Assembly: GCA_015064895.1 (NCBI GenBank)
Contig: SVRI01000003.1
Span: 1-64,000 of the forward strand
DNA from: Oscillospiraceae bacterium
Lineage (GTDB): Bacteria; Bacillota; Clostridia; Oscillospirales; CAG-382
DNA: 64,000 nucleotides
Direction: 5' to 3'
In this document: piece by piece, positions 51,165 through 59,530 of the stretch
Layout of the letters: each line of letters opens with the position of its first letter
How positions within the stretch are numbered: position 1 is the first letter of the stretch
Notes under the pieces: model-generated
Told to the model about the DNA's origin: nothing
Database searches by the model: none
Seen by the model: the letters and a program-made list of their open reading frames with translations, nothing else
Translations under genes and position numbers: made by a program

Positions 51165-52175
51165 ATGGCTACCTACTACATCGACAACATACTCGGCAGT
51201 GACGAAAACGACGGTCTTTCGGAGAATTCACCGAAAAAAGATTATCATAATATAGATATAAAAGGCGGAGATACGGTACTTTTCAAGTGCGGCTCATTTT
51301 ACAGAGCAAAACTTGACAACATAAACGGCGAAGAAGGAAAGCCCATAACCTATTCCTCCTACGGAGAGGGACAAAAACCCACCTTCTGCGGTTCGGTTGA
51401 CACCCTTTCAAACCCCGACATATGGGTAGAGGAAGAAAAGAACATCTGGGTGACAGAAGCCGTTACAGACGAGGAAGTCTGCAACATAATCTTTAACAAC
51501 ACCGAGCTTTTCGGCACATTATGCTGGGAAAAGAGCGATTTACATAATCAGGGCGACTATTACGACAACATGTTCGGTTCCCGTCTTTTCGACAAGCCCT
51601 TAAAGCCGGGGCACAAGATTTATATGTACTCCCAAGCAAATCCCGGCATATTCTACGACCACATTGAGATGTCTGTTTACGGCAAGAGAACCCTCGGCAA
51701 CGCGGCATGTCACAACATAATTGAGGGGCTTAGATTCATAAACAGCGGTGTTCACGGGCTTGCGGGTGAAAACGTTGTTGATTTTACTGTTAAAAACTGC
51801 GATTTTGAAAACATAGGCGGCTGCACATGGAATTACCAGAGAAGAATACGTCTCGGCAATGGTGTTGAATGTTGGAACGGTGCTGAGGATGTTACGGTAA
51901 CAGATTGCTACTTCTATAACATCTACGACTCGGGTGTTACCCATCAGGGCGGTGCAGAGTGCAGACCTGCAAACAATGTGCATTTTGATAATAATATTTT
52001 CATAAAATGCGGTATGGGTGCGTATGAGCAGAGAGATTTAATGCCAAAGTATGCGACCTTCAACAACAACGTATGTCTTCTTGCAGGCGAAGGCTTTTCA
52101 AAGCAAGGCGAAAAACAGCTCCCGAGACTGTCCGAGGTCTGGCCCATGCCCATGGGACACCATGTATTCCTCTAG
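51165..52175 (+). CDS. Right-handed beta-helix (pectate-lyase-like) protein, ended by an in-frame TAG
   Basis: 336 residues up to an amber codon at 52173-52175. The start ATYYIDNILGSDENDGLSEN resembles parallel beta-helix proteins of the polysaccharide lyase and GH families. The helix turns are seen in FTVKNCDFENIGGCTWNYQR, VTVTDCYFYNIYDSGVTHQG and VHFDNNIFIKCG. Coding sequence continues in the same frame for another 90 codons after the TAG, so the protein is probably truncated or read through. No signal peptide, unlike most lyases. Strong promoter and GGAGG before the ATG. Confidence 0.78.
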   Translation: MATYYIDNILGSDENDGLSENSPKKDYHNIDIKGGDTVLFKCGSFYRAKLDNINGEEGKPITYSSYGEGQKPTFCGSVDTLSNPDIWVEEEKNIWVTEAVTDEEVCNIIFNNTELFGTLCWEKSDLHNQGDYYDNMFGSRLFDKPLKPGHKIYMYSQANPGIFYDHIEMSVYGKRTLGNAACHNIIEGLRFINSGVHGLAGENVVDFTVKNCDFENIGGCTWNYQRRIRLGNGVECWNGAEDVTVTDCYFYNIYDSGVTHQGGAECRPANNVHFDNNIFIKCGMGAYEQRDLMPKYATFNNNVCLLAGEGFSKQGEKQLPRLSEVWPMPMGHHVFL

Positions 52176-52448
52176 CGTATTGTAAAGCCGACAGAGGGCG
52201 GAAGGCTTGAAATAAAGAACAACATTTTCGCAGGTGCGCCCATCGGTGCTTCGATTTACTCAATAATCTACAGATGTGCCGAGGCACAGGCAGAGCTTGA
52301 GGGCAATATATACGGAACACCAAACGAGGATGAGCTTGCGGCAAGATGGAACGGCAAGGATTATAAGAGTTTTGAGGAATACATAAACGCAGGCTTTGAA
52401 AAGAATGCAAAGTGCCAAAAGGTTGACATTTCCAAATATTTGAAATAA
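52176..52448 (+). pseudogene. In-frame C-terminal part of the beta-helix protein after the amber codon
   Basis: The same frame continues for 90 codons from RIVKPTEGGRLEIKNNIFAG to VDISKYLK and a TAA at 52446. The first residues (LEIKNNIFAGAP) fit one more beta-helix turn, and there is no ribosome site or ATG near the beginning. This is what a single point mutation to TAG, or a sequencing error, would leave. Confidence 0.75.
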
Positions 52449-52457
52449 GGTGAATTT

Positions 52458-52988
52458 ATGAGTGCGATAGTAGTATACAAGACAAAATACGGCTCGACAA
52501 AGCAGTATGCCGAATGGATTGCAGAGGATTTAGGCTGTGATGCCGTTGATGCTAAAAATGTAAAGGTTGACGACCTTATCGGCTATGACACAATTATCTA
52601 CGGCGGCGGTCTTTATGCAGAGGTAATCAACGGTGTGTCGCTTATCACAAGAAACATTGAGAAACTTCGTGACAAGAAAATCATTGTCTACACTACAGGT
52701 ATCACCCCCTCTGATGTACGTGAATATTACGACGGAGAGGTTATCGAAAAGAACTTTAAAAACGGTGTTCCCGAGAACATAAAGATTTTCAATTTCCTCG
52801 GTAAAATGATACAGAAGGAGCTGACGCCCGTTCACCGAGCGGCGATTGTATCACTCAAGAAAATCATGAGTGCAAAGAAAAATCCCTCGGATATGGTAAA
52901 GCTTCTGCTTGAGCTTTGCGATGCAGACGGAGATTTTTCCGACAGAAAGTATATAAAGGAACTCGTTGAATACGCAAAGGAAAGCTAA
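52458..52988 (+). CDS. Flavodoxin-domain protein
   Basis: 176 residues. The flavodoxin FMN-phosphate loop is at the start (VVYKTKYGSTKQYAEWIA, with TKYGST), then YDTIIYGGGLYAEVINGVS near residue 48 and IIVYTTGITPSD near residue 80. Longer than electron-carrier flavodoxins and resembling the HemG-type or flavodoxin_5 group. It begins 9 bp after the beta-helix gene's true end, so the two are likely one operon. The stop TAA overlaps the next ATG by one base. Confidence 0.88.
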   Translation: MSAIVVYKTKYGSTKQYAEWIAEDLGCDAVDAKNVKVDDLIGYDTIIYGGGLYAEVINGVSLITRNIEKLRDKKIIVYTTGITPSDVREYYDGEVIEKNFKNGVPENIKIFNFLGKMIQKELTPVHRAAIVSLKKIMSAKKNPSDMVKLLLELCDADGDFSDRKYIKELVEYAKES

Positions 52989-53067
52989 TGAGTAAAATCA
53001 CAGAAATCATGACCTTTATTGGGTTTCCCGAAGAAGCGGCATGATTTTGTACAAACCCGAAAAGTAA
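52988..53067 (+). pseudogene. Deletion remnant of a duplicated acyltransferase gene
   Basis: The first 18 codons give MSKITEIMTFIGFPEEAA then TGA, matching the start of the next gene (MSKISEIMTLIEFPGEAA). Directly afterwards, in another frame, MILYKPEK ends at TAA 53065-53067 and matches that gene's C-terminus VIDYKPE, including the shared 12-base word TACAAACCCGAA. So the first and last few codons of a copy are joined and the roughly 270 codons between them are gone. Confidence 0.75.
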
Positions 53068-53084
53068 AATACAGGAGAATTAAA

Positions 53085-53945
53085 ATGAGCAAGATTTCTG
53101 AAATTATGACACTTATAGAGTTTCCGGGGGAAGCGGCGGATTATTTTGAAGAGGTTTTTGCAAAGGTTAAGGGCGACAACGCGTTGATGTCGCAGCTTGA
53201 AGCTCTTGAAGCACAGTATTATGAATCCTTTAACAGCGAGGACCTCGAAAACAAGCTTGCAAAGCTTTCGGAAGATTCGGGATACAGCAAATATACAATT
53301 GATATGCTTCTTGCGATTTATGCCTGCATAAGACTTCGAAAAATGTATCACGAAAAAGGCTACACAGACGAGTTTTTTGCCCACAACATGAAGGATTTGA
53401 CGTACAAATTGATTGAGTGTAAAAAGCTTCACGACGTCTGGGGAACCTTTGTATTCCCGTGGTTTGAAGGCTTTTACCAGATGAAGCGTTTCTGCCTCGG
53501 CAGACTTCAGTACAATCCCAAGCCCATTGAAATTGATTACAAGGAGCTCAAAAAGGGTGATATGGTTACAACCATTCATATCCCCTCAAGCGGACCTCTC
53601 ACTCCCGAATCGGTTCAGGAATCCCTTAAAATGGCATACGATTTCTTTGGTCCAAACTGCGGCGACAGACATATTTTTGTTTGTGATTCATGGCTTCTTT
53701 ATCCCAAAACATGCGACCTTTTTTCCAAAGAAAGCAACATGAGAAAGTTTTACGAAACCTTTGAAGTGTTCCTTCCGAGAGAAAACGCGGAAGACTACGA
53801 TTTGTGGCGTGTTTTCTACACACAGACGAAGGATTACAAGTCTCTTCCAAGGGAAACAGGTCTTCAGAAGATTTTTTACGATTATCTCAACGCCGGCAAT
53901 CATTTCGGATACGGCTACGGAGTTATCGACTACAAACCCGAATAA
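53085..53945 (+). CDS. Acyltransferase-domain protein (DUF5596 / GNAT-like N and C domains)
   Basis: 286 residues from the ATG at 53085 after CAGGAG. The helical N-terminal part (SKISEIMTLIEFPGEAADYF, then LLAIYACIRLRKMYHEKGY) and the C-terminal GNAT-like part (FPWFEGFYQMKRFCLGRLQY, TIHIPSSGPLTPESVQESL, FVCDSWLLYP) match a Firmicutes family annotated as acyltransferase-domain proteins. Reaction unknown. A deleted copy of the same gene lies just upstream. Ends at a bidirectional terminator. Confidence 0.82.
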   Translation: MSKISEIMTLIEFPGEAADYFEEVFAKVKGDNALMSQLEALEAQYYESFNSEDLENKLAKLSEDSGYSKYTIDMLLAIYACIRLRKMYHEKGYTDEFFAHNMKDLTYKLIECKKLHDVWGTFVFPWFEGFYQMKRFCLGRLQYNPKPIEIDYKELKKGDMVTTIHIPSSGPLTPESVQESLKMAYDFFGPNCGDRHIFVCDSWLLYPKTCDLFSKESNMRKFYETFEVFLPRENAEDYDLWRVFYTQTKDYKSLPRETGLQKIFYDYLNAGNHFGYGYGVIDYKPE

Positions 53946-53952
53946 TCAAGTA

Positions 53953-53980
53953 AAAGAGCGTGGATTTAACCACGCTCTTT
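53953..53980. terminator. Bidirectional terminator between convergent genes
   Basis: Stem AAAGAGCGTGG/CCACGCTCTTT, loop ATTTAA, T runs on both strands. Ends the acyltransferase gene and the ferritin-like gene. Confidence 0.88.
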
Positions 53981-53991
53981 GATTTGTTGTG

Positions 53992-55251
53992 CTAACCTAC
54001 GCAGACATTGTTCTTGCATCTTGCAATGCTTGTGTTATCCATTTTGCGATTACGAAGCTCAGGTACGGGGTGCTCTGCCACCTCAAAGCGGTAGTCACAG
54101 CCCTTTTCCCTGATATACTTATCAATAACCTTATGAGAGGGTACGCAGGACACATCTTTGTTAAGTGTGCTCTGGAAGAAGAAATACTTTGCGTTGTCGG
54201 GGAGATCGTCGATTTCGGGATATTCGTCAAAGTGACTTGTCTTGGTAACGGTGTTCTTCAGCACATCTCTTATATAGTCGATGTTTTCATGCAAACACAA
54301 AAGCTCTGGGAAATTGCCGTCGGGAATAACAGCCTGCCACTGCTTGTTTTCGTATTTTGCAAGTAATTCAGCCGCCTTGTGAAGATGCGACACCTCCTGC
54401 TCGTAGAAGCACTCCCAAAGGGATTTTATTCTGCTGTCCTTTTCGTCCATACAGCAGGAATAGTAGAGGTAACACTCGACATATTCGTGCATGAGCATCA
54501 TTTCAAGCCATGTAGCGTTGGGGTCGCAAAGGCTCTCATACTGGCTGACGTGCTGTTCCTCGATAAGACCGATTTCCTGATAAAGCCTTCTTCCGATGTC
54601 GTTGTGATAGAAGGGGGCGATGTTCATATAGTAGTTCATGGTCTGCTGTTCGGCGGCGGTGATGATGGAAACATTTAGCTTTGTGATGGGGGATGCTGTC
54701 TTAAAGTCTGTCTTGGGTTTTACGTTGTCATAGGGGTATCTGTGCTCGGCGATTGTAGGACGTCCCGGCATAATTTCGGTGTATCTGCCGACAAGCTCTT
54801 CGGATATGATTCCTTTGTCCATTTCAAGTAAGTCTGCATATCTGTAAAGGTGGTCGAAGTCCTCTAGGAGTGCAAAGTCCAGTGCCATTTTCACATGGGC
54901 ATCAGGCTCACGCTTTGCAAGGATTGCCGTTAAATCCACGGCTAACTGCTCATAGGCAATGGTTGTTTCAAGGGGAGTTTCGTCAATGGGTTTAAGACAG
55001 GCAATTGTCATCTGCTGTTGCTTTTCCACTCTGCGGGAAACGGCAATTTCCCTCTTTAAGTCCATGTCGGTACAGTGGCGGCTGAACTGATGACTGAACC
55101 AGTTTGCCTCAAATTCCGTGCCGTTCATGAGAATGATTCTCGTCTTTGTGTAGGGGTCTGTTGACATTTTGTTGTATGATGCGGGGTAGAGATGTGACCA
55201 GTCGTAAAAGGCAGCATCAACGGGCTTTGCTTTCATTTCAAAAGGATTCAT
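53992..55251 (-). CDS. Ferritin-like-fold protein, function unknown
   Basis: 419 residues, soluble. Long helices carry carboxylate-histidine patterns expected for a diiron ferritin-like core: LLEDFDHLYRYADLL near residue 148, AEHRYPYDN near residue 190, YQEIGLIEEQHVSQYESL near residue 250 (E, EE, H), YVECYLYYSC and WECFYEQEVSHLHKAAELL near residue 310 (E, E, H). I do not recognise a named family. The C-terminal 80 residues include FFFQSTLNKDVSCVPSHKVI. AAAGGCGAG precedes the ATG. It could bind iron or act as an oxidase; this is inference from the motifs. Confidence 0.7.
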   Translation of the reverse strand: MNPFEMKAKPVDAAFYDWSHLYPASYNKMSTDPYTKTRIILMNGTEFEANWFSHQFSRHCTDMDLKREIAVSRRVEKQQQMTIACLKPIDETPLETTIAYEQLAVDLTAILAKREPDAHVKMALDFALLEDFDHLYRYADLLEMDKGIISEELVGRYTEIMPGRPTIAEHRYPYDNVKPKTDFKTASPITKLNVSIITAAEQQTMNYYMNIAPFYHNDIGRRLYQEIGLIEEQHVSQYESLCDPNATWLEMMLMHEYVECYLYYSCCMDEKDSRIKSLWECFYEQEVSHLHKAAELLAKYENKQWQAVIPDGNFPELLCLHENIDYIRDVLKNTVTKTSHFDEYPEIDDLPDNAKYFFFQSTLNKDVSCVPSHKVIDKYIREKGCDYRFEVAEHPVPELRNRKMDNTSIARCKNNVCVG

Positions 55252-55692
55252 AAATTCTCGCCTTTCTTTGTTTGATTACACTTGTGTGCATATTATATTA
55301 TTCTCTCGCACCTACAAAAAATGCATACGGCGTAAAATTGTATTGAAAATCATAAAGAAAAGCGGTATCAACAAAAAAACGAATTACAAGTATACAGGTA
55401 TACTAATACCGGAGCCGATGAGGTATAGTTTCCCTTACCGTAACGACGTGCTGTCCGAGTAGTATTGCTGATAGATGGGAAATTCAGCGTTGAAAACGAA
55501 AACAGAACAAGTAAAGCCTCCCGAATAGGAGGCTTTGAGTTTGGTAATTGTAGATTTTCGACTTTGCGGTCATCGGAGATTGATGGGTGCAAAGGGGTGT
55601 TTAAGCGACACCGACAATAAAATTCTTATAAAGATTTCCCGTGAAACATTTTCTTTTTGCTTACTTTTTCTTTTTATCAAAGAAAAAGTAAG
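55252..55692. other. Intergenic region with structured sequence and repeat remnants
   Basis: No protein gene that I can support. From 55395 to 55530 there are paired segments: ACTAATACC/GGTATAGT (about 55399-55430), TTTCCC/GGGAAA (about 55430-55482) and a perfect AAAGCCTCC/GGAGGCTTT hairpin (55515-55537). From 55537 on lies a degraded family A piece (GAGTTTGGTAATTG, GCGACACCGA, CCCGTGAAA). The last 33 bases form the family F hairpin CTTACTTTTTCTTT/AAAGAAAAAGTAAG (55660-55692), which may terminate the gene at 55693. Confidence 0.55.
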
Positions 55693-57393
55693 TCACATAT
55701 TTGCAAGCCAGACCATGTTTGACGTTTCACACCAGCAGGAGCCTGCCCAGATTGAGCCAATCCATGCGTCTGTTTCCCAGTCGGACATGTTTACTCTCTC
55801 GCATATAAAACCGCTTCTTGATTTGTTTCCCTCGCGGTCGTAGATGGGGCGGGCGTCTGTTGACATGTACTGGCTGACCGTCTCTGTAATTTCTCTGTAA
55901 AGGGTCATGTACCTGTCGTCGCCTGTCCATTCGGCAAGCTTTCTGAGGGACGTACCCGACAATGTGCAAATACCGGGTGCCGAGTGCTTGTTCTGAATGT
56001 TGGCGATAACAGAGCCTATTGTCTTCATGTCAAGACGTTTGAATTCGCATTCGGTGAGGAACTTGTAGTTGTAGGATACAACCCAGCTTGAGCAGATGTT
56101 GGCGGTATGCTTTGCATACTCTAACCACTTTTCGTCTTTCGTTTCGTCATAGAGCCATACATAACTCTCTAAAAGTCCGAAGGCGCTCTCGGAGTCGGGG
56201 CAGGAGAGTATTTCACCGGGACCTCCCGTTGTGTAGCCCTTTGAGGCAAAGTTTTTGTAGTAGTATTCGCCTGCCTCGATTGCCACGTCAAGATACTTTT
56301 TGTCGCCGAAATATCTGAAGGCGAGTACAAGTCCTGCCGAGACAATGGCTGCGCTTGTCGAACCGCCGACATAGAGAATCTCATTGTCTGCACCGGCAAA
56401 CTGACCTATCTGACCGTACTTTTGCCATAAGTTTACAAAACAGTCGGCTGTTTTCTTTATTCCCACTTCAAAATCCTCGGGAACCTTTTCCATAAGCTCA
56501 AACTGTCTTAGGACATAGTAGAGACAGTCGGCGGATTTTCTCGTGAGAAGCCAATCTTCTGTACCCTTTGTTGAGAAGCCGTCGTTGAAAATGTTTCCTT
56601 CTCTGTCAACCGCACCATAGAAAAGACCGCTTTTGCCCTGATATTTGAAAAGGTGCTTGAGTGTCTTCATGGCTCTTTCCTTCTGCAATGGAGTACCGAG
56701 CTTTAAGAAGGCATATGTCTGCATGGCACCGCCGACCCAGCCCGGCTGCCAGTTGCCGTGGTGACCTTTTTCGCCGTTGTGGGAATAGTATTCGCCCTTT
56801 TCTCTCCAGCAGTAGTTGTCATATTTTTCCGCGTGAATTTCCCATTGTTCTTCTTTTGAAAGAACTTTCGGCAGTGTGTCGTCCATGCCCATAATCTTGC
56901 GGTTGTCGAAGAATTTCTGATAAAACTCCTCAATGGAATGACATTCAAATTCGAGAAGCTTGTAAGGAATCTCTGCTTCTTCATCCACATACGGTTTTTC
57001 GTTTTTAATCATCTTGAAACAGCAATATATCTCGTCTCGCTTTGCAGGATATGTGAGAATCATCTTGCCGTTCTCATACGCAATTCCTATGTTTTTGCCG
57101 TTTATTTCCTGAATAGTAAAGAGAAGATAACCCTTGTTCTCATTTCTTTTGTATACACCTATGCAGGGTACTGCAGGGTCGCCGCTTGTAAGCTCGATTT
57201 TACCGCTTCCGTCGGGATTTAAACGGGGAACATCCGTGATGCAGGTTTCCATGTCAAGCTTTGCTTCCTCGGGGGTAAATATCGGCGGATAGTTTTTCTT
57301 TAAGCATCTGAATCTGTTGCCGTCATAGCAGGCGGCGGGGATAAATATAAAGTCGTCATCGTGGAATTTAACGTCGATTACTACCTTTGACAT
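55693..57393 (-). CDS. (Alpha/alpha)6-barrel glycosidase-like protein
   Basis: 566 residues from the ATG at 57393, which has GGAGG before it. The first 170 residues are beta-rich (FIFIPAACYDGNRF, LLFTIQEINGKNIGIAYENG). The rest has helical hairpins of six-hairpin glycosidases: GNWQPGWVGGAMQTYAFLKL, TEDWLLTRKSADCLYYVLRQ, GAGEYYYKNF-type segments, LLESYVWLYDETKDEKWLEY and WIGSIWAGSCWCETSNM at the end. Not assigned to a GH family by eye. No signal peptide. It might act on the same imported glycans as the 12-37 kb cluster. Confidence 0.7.
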   Translation of the reverse strand: MSKVVIDVKFHDDDFIFIPAACYDGNRFRCLKKNYPPIFTPEEAKLDMETCITDVPRLNPDGSGKIELTSGDPAVPCIGVYKRNENKGYLLFTIQEINGKNIGIAYENGKMILTYPAKRDEIYCCFKMIKNEKPYVDEEAEIPYKLLEFECHSIEEFYQKFFDNRKIMGMDDTLPKVLSKEEQWEIHAEKYDNYCWREKGEYYSHNGEKGHHGNWQPGWVGGAMQTYAFLKLGTPLQKERAMKTLKHLFKYQGKSGLFYGAVDREGNIFNDGFSTKGTEDWLLTRKSADCLYYVLRQFELMEKVPEDFEVGIKKTADCFVNLWQKYGQIGQFAGADNEILYVGGSTSAAIVSAGLVLAFRYFGDKKYLDVAIEAGEYYYKNFASKGYTTGGPGEILSCPDSESAFGLLESYVWLYDETKDEKWLEYAKHTANICSSWVVSYNYKFLTECEFKRLDMKTIGSVIANIQNKHSAPGICTLSGTSLRKLAEWTGDDRYMTLYREITETVSQYMSTDARPIYDREGNKSRSGFICERVNMSDWETDAWIGSIWAGSCWCETSNMVWLANM

Positions 57394-57491
57394 AACAGTA
57401 CCTCCATGGTGTATTATACAAGTAAATTGTAGCATTCCGTCAAGAAAAAATCTAGCAAAAATAAGTATGTTATATAGACAAAATTTAGCAT

Positions 57492-57519
57492 AAAAAACCC
57501 TCGGCTCAAAACCGAGGGA
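57492..57519 (-). terminator. Terminator of the ECF S-component gene
   Basis: Minus strand: stem CCCTCGG/CCGAGGG with loop TTTTGAG and then six T. It lies 8 bp after the stop codon. Confidence 0.88.
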
Positions 57520-57526
57520 AAATATG

Positions 57527-58111
57527 TTATTTGCTTTTTCTCATATTGATAAGTCTGAGAATCACGGGACTTAGGATTATATTTGATAAAAGCTCAAATA
57601 CAAAGTTAAGACCCACAAAGAAAATGATGAGGTATGCAGCTACCGACATTCCTTCGGCCGAAGCACCTGCATTGATTGTATCCATAAAGAATACAAAACA
57701 GCCGAGAATGAATATGCCTGTGTTTACTACGGGACATACTATTGCCGAGCAAATAACCGCAAGATAACGGCTTTTGTTTTCCAGTGCCTTGTAGGTAAGA
57801 CCTGCAAGGTAACCCGAGAGAACACCCTTTACCATAACCGTGATGATTGTTCCGGGTATGCTCAGACCAAGCCAGAAAACCGAGTCTGCCGTCAGGAAAA
57901 ATACCGCACCCGCAACGCCTCCAAGGAAACCGCCGGCTCCCGGACCGCAGAGTGCCGCACCCACAACAACGGGTATAAGGGTAAGTGAGATGGATGCCAG
58001 CCCGCCGATTTTAATAAAGCCGCCGAGGTATGCAAGAATTGCAACAAGGGCCGCAAGCAGTGCGAGCAGCGCAAGCTTCTGTGTTGACATCTTCTTTGTG
58101 TTTGATGCCAT
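57527..58111 (-). CDS. panT: ECF transporter S component, probable pantothenate importer
   Basis: 194 residues, about six membrane helices. The N-terminal KLALLALLAALVAILAYLG, the SISLTLIPVVVGAALCGPGA segment and VMVKGVLSGYLAGLTYKALE follow the ECF S-component plan. The adjoining coaX gene makes pantothenate the most likely substrate, as in PanT. The energising EcfA/A'/T proteins are not in the window. AAGGAGG precedes the ATG. A 27-bp palindrome lies between it and coaX. Confidence 0.78.
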   Translation of the reverse strand: MASNTKKMSTQKLALLALLAALVAILAYLGGFIKIGGLASISLTLIPVVVGAALCGPGAGGFLGGVAGAVFFLTADSVFWLGLSIPGTIITVMVKGVLSGYLAGLTYKALENKSRYLAVICSAIVCPVVNTGIFILGCFVFFMDTINAGASAEGMSVAAYLIIFFVGLNFVFELLSNIILSPVILRLINMRKSK

Positions 58112-58162
58112 GAAAATTCCTCCTTGCTGTCGTCCTCAAATGAGGTACAACGCATAAAAATT

Positions 58163-58189
58163 TATATTAACCCCATGTGGGATAATATA
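58163..58189. promoter_or_regulatory. 27-bp imperfect palindrome between coaX and panT-like gene
   Basis: TATATTAACCC and GGGATAATATA, 11-bp arms with one mismatch and a 5-base middle. In transcripts from coaX it would form a hairpin 8 bp after the stop followed by ATTTTT, so terminator and operator readings are both possible. Confidence 0.55.
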
Positions 58190-58196
58190 CTCACAT

Positions 58197-58961
58197 TTAT
58201 TTGTTCTTTTTGTATATAATACCGAGACCTTCAAGCACGAGATTCTCGTCAAGTACTATATCATGCTTGCAAAAAGCCGTTATTGTTTTTGCAATACCGC
58301 CTGTTGCAACAACCTTTAAGTTTTCACCCGATTGCTCGCAGAACCTGTCAATCATGCCGTCAATAAGCGAGGCGTTTCCGTATATGATGCCCGATTTCAT
58401 GCTGTCGGCGGTGTTCTTGCCAATGAGATTGTTTGGAGCTTCCAGACTTATCTGCGGAAGCTGTGCCGTTCCTTCGGATAATGCCTTCATGCCCATGATA
58501 ACACCGGGGATAATGGATACGCCGATGAATGTACCCGATTTGTCAATGACCGACATTTTTGTTGCCGTACCCATGTCGATAACAAGACAGGGACTGCCGT
58601 AGAGCTTGTTTGCCGCAACGCAGGCGCAGATAATGTCCGAGCCTACGGATGAGGGATTGTCGCAATGAATACCGAGACCCGTCTTGATACCGGGACCCAC
58701 CACAAGCGAATCTATGCCAAAGGCGGATTTTACGGCATTTTTAATAACCGAATTAAGGGGAGGAACAACCGATGAAATAATACATCCATTGATTGATTCC
58801 TTGTCAACATTACGGAGCGACAGCACATCCAAGATTGTAACGGCATATTCGTCCTCGGTTTTGGCTGTGTTTGTGGAAATTCTTGCCACAAAGGACAGAT
58901 TTTCGTCTTCAAAGCCGCCAAAGACAATGTTTGAATTGCCTATGTCAATACAGAGTGTCAA
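58197..58961 (-). CDS. coaX: Type III pantothenate kinase
   Basis: 254 residues from a TTG start at 58961. AAAGGAG lies 8 bases upstream, and this start gives the canonical opening TLCIDIGNSNIVFGGFED; an ATG ten codons earlier overlaps the promoter region and has no ribosome site. Other hallmarks: VGPGIKTGLGIH near residue 89, VIDMGTATKMSVID near residue 125, IIPGVIMGMKAL and ATGGIAKTI. It phosphorylates pantothenate as the first step of CoA synthesis, and needs a monovalent cation. The ECF gene follows after 85 bp. Confidence 0.95.
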   Translation of the reverse strand: MTLCIDIGNSNIVFGGFEDENLSFVARISTNTAKTEDEYAVTILDVLSLRNVDKESINGCIISSVVPPLNSVIKNAVKSAFGIDSLVVGPGIKTGLGIHCDNPSSVGSDIICACVAANKLYGSPCLVIDMGTATKMSVIDKSGTFIGVSIIPGVIMGMKALSEGTAQLPQISLEAPNNLIGKNTADSMKSGIIYGNASLIDGMIDRFCEQSGENLKVVATGGIAKTITAFCKHDIVLDENLVLEGLGIIYKKNK

Positions 58962-58991
58962 ATTAATCGCTCCTTTCGTGTTTATGGGCAT

Positions 58992-59020
58992 AGTATAGCA
59001 CTAAGACTCAAATAAATCAA
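58992..59020 (-). promoter_or_regulatory. Promoter of coaX
   Basis: Minus strand TTGATT, 17-bp spacer, TATACT. The -35 overlaps the last codons of the upstream lipoprotein gene. Confidence 0.7.
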
Positions 59021-59526
59021 GTGCTTATTTTCTGTTCTTTAATAAGAATATCTTTTATCTTACCAATAAATGATTTGTAATCCTTCGGGAAATTCTGTGA
59101 GCCGTGTGCGGATACTTTTTGACCGTCGTTTATGACGGCAGAAAGAGTGAACATCACTCCGTCACTTACGTTTTTCGGGTGTTTGCCCTCAAAACCGTCC
59201 CATGAAGCAAAACCGCAGTCATTCATCAAGGCAATCATGTCCTCGGTTTTGTACTCGACACTCTGCAAAAGTATACGTTCATCGTCGTATGTGCCTGATA
59301 TGGGGATTAACTGATAAAGGGAAATTTCGCAAACATCACCCTTGTTCATAATTGCATACTCCTCTATCACTCTCATGCCGCTTTCACGTATTGTTATACT
59401 TTCAAAGGATTTAACCCGCTTTTTTTTCAAGAACATATCTTCAGCCTCTTTCTCTGTGATGCTTGTACATGATGCGGTGAATAAAAGAATAAGTGCCAGT
59501 AACGGTATGATTAGTGTTTTTCTCAT
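59017..59526 (-). CDS. Small lipoprotein, unknown function
   Basis: 169 residues from the ATG at 59526, after AAAAGGA. Lipobox TASC with Cys20. The body is a compact domain (SFESITIRESGMRVIEEYAI, then DGVMFTLSAVINDGQKVSAH). I do not recognise it. It begins 4 bp after the rRNA methyltransferase stop codon, so it is in that operon. Confidence 0.75.
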   Translation of the reverse strand: MRKTLIIPLLALILLFTASCTSITEKEAEDMFLKKKRVKSFESITIRESGMRVIEEYAIMNKGDVCEISLYQLIPISGTYDDERILLQSVEYKTEDMIALMNDCGFASWDGFEGKHPKNVSDGVMFTLSAVINDGQKVSAHGSQNFPKDYKSFIGKIKDILIKEQKIST

Positions 59527-59530
59527 AATG

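Noticed and set aside
55368..55592. A 74-codon minus-strand frame in the ferritin-like gene's leader
   Set aside because: No ribosome site, and it runs through hairpin and repeat sequence; better explained as structured non-coding DNA.
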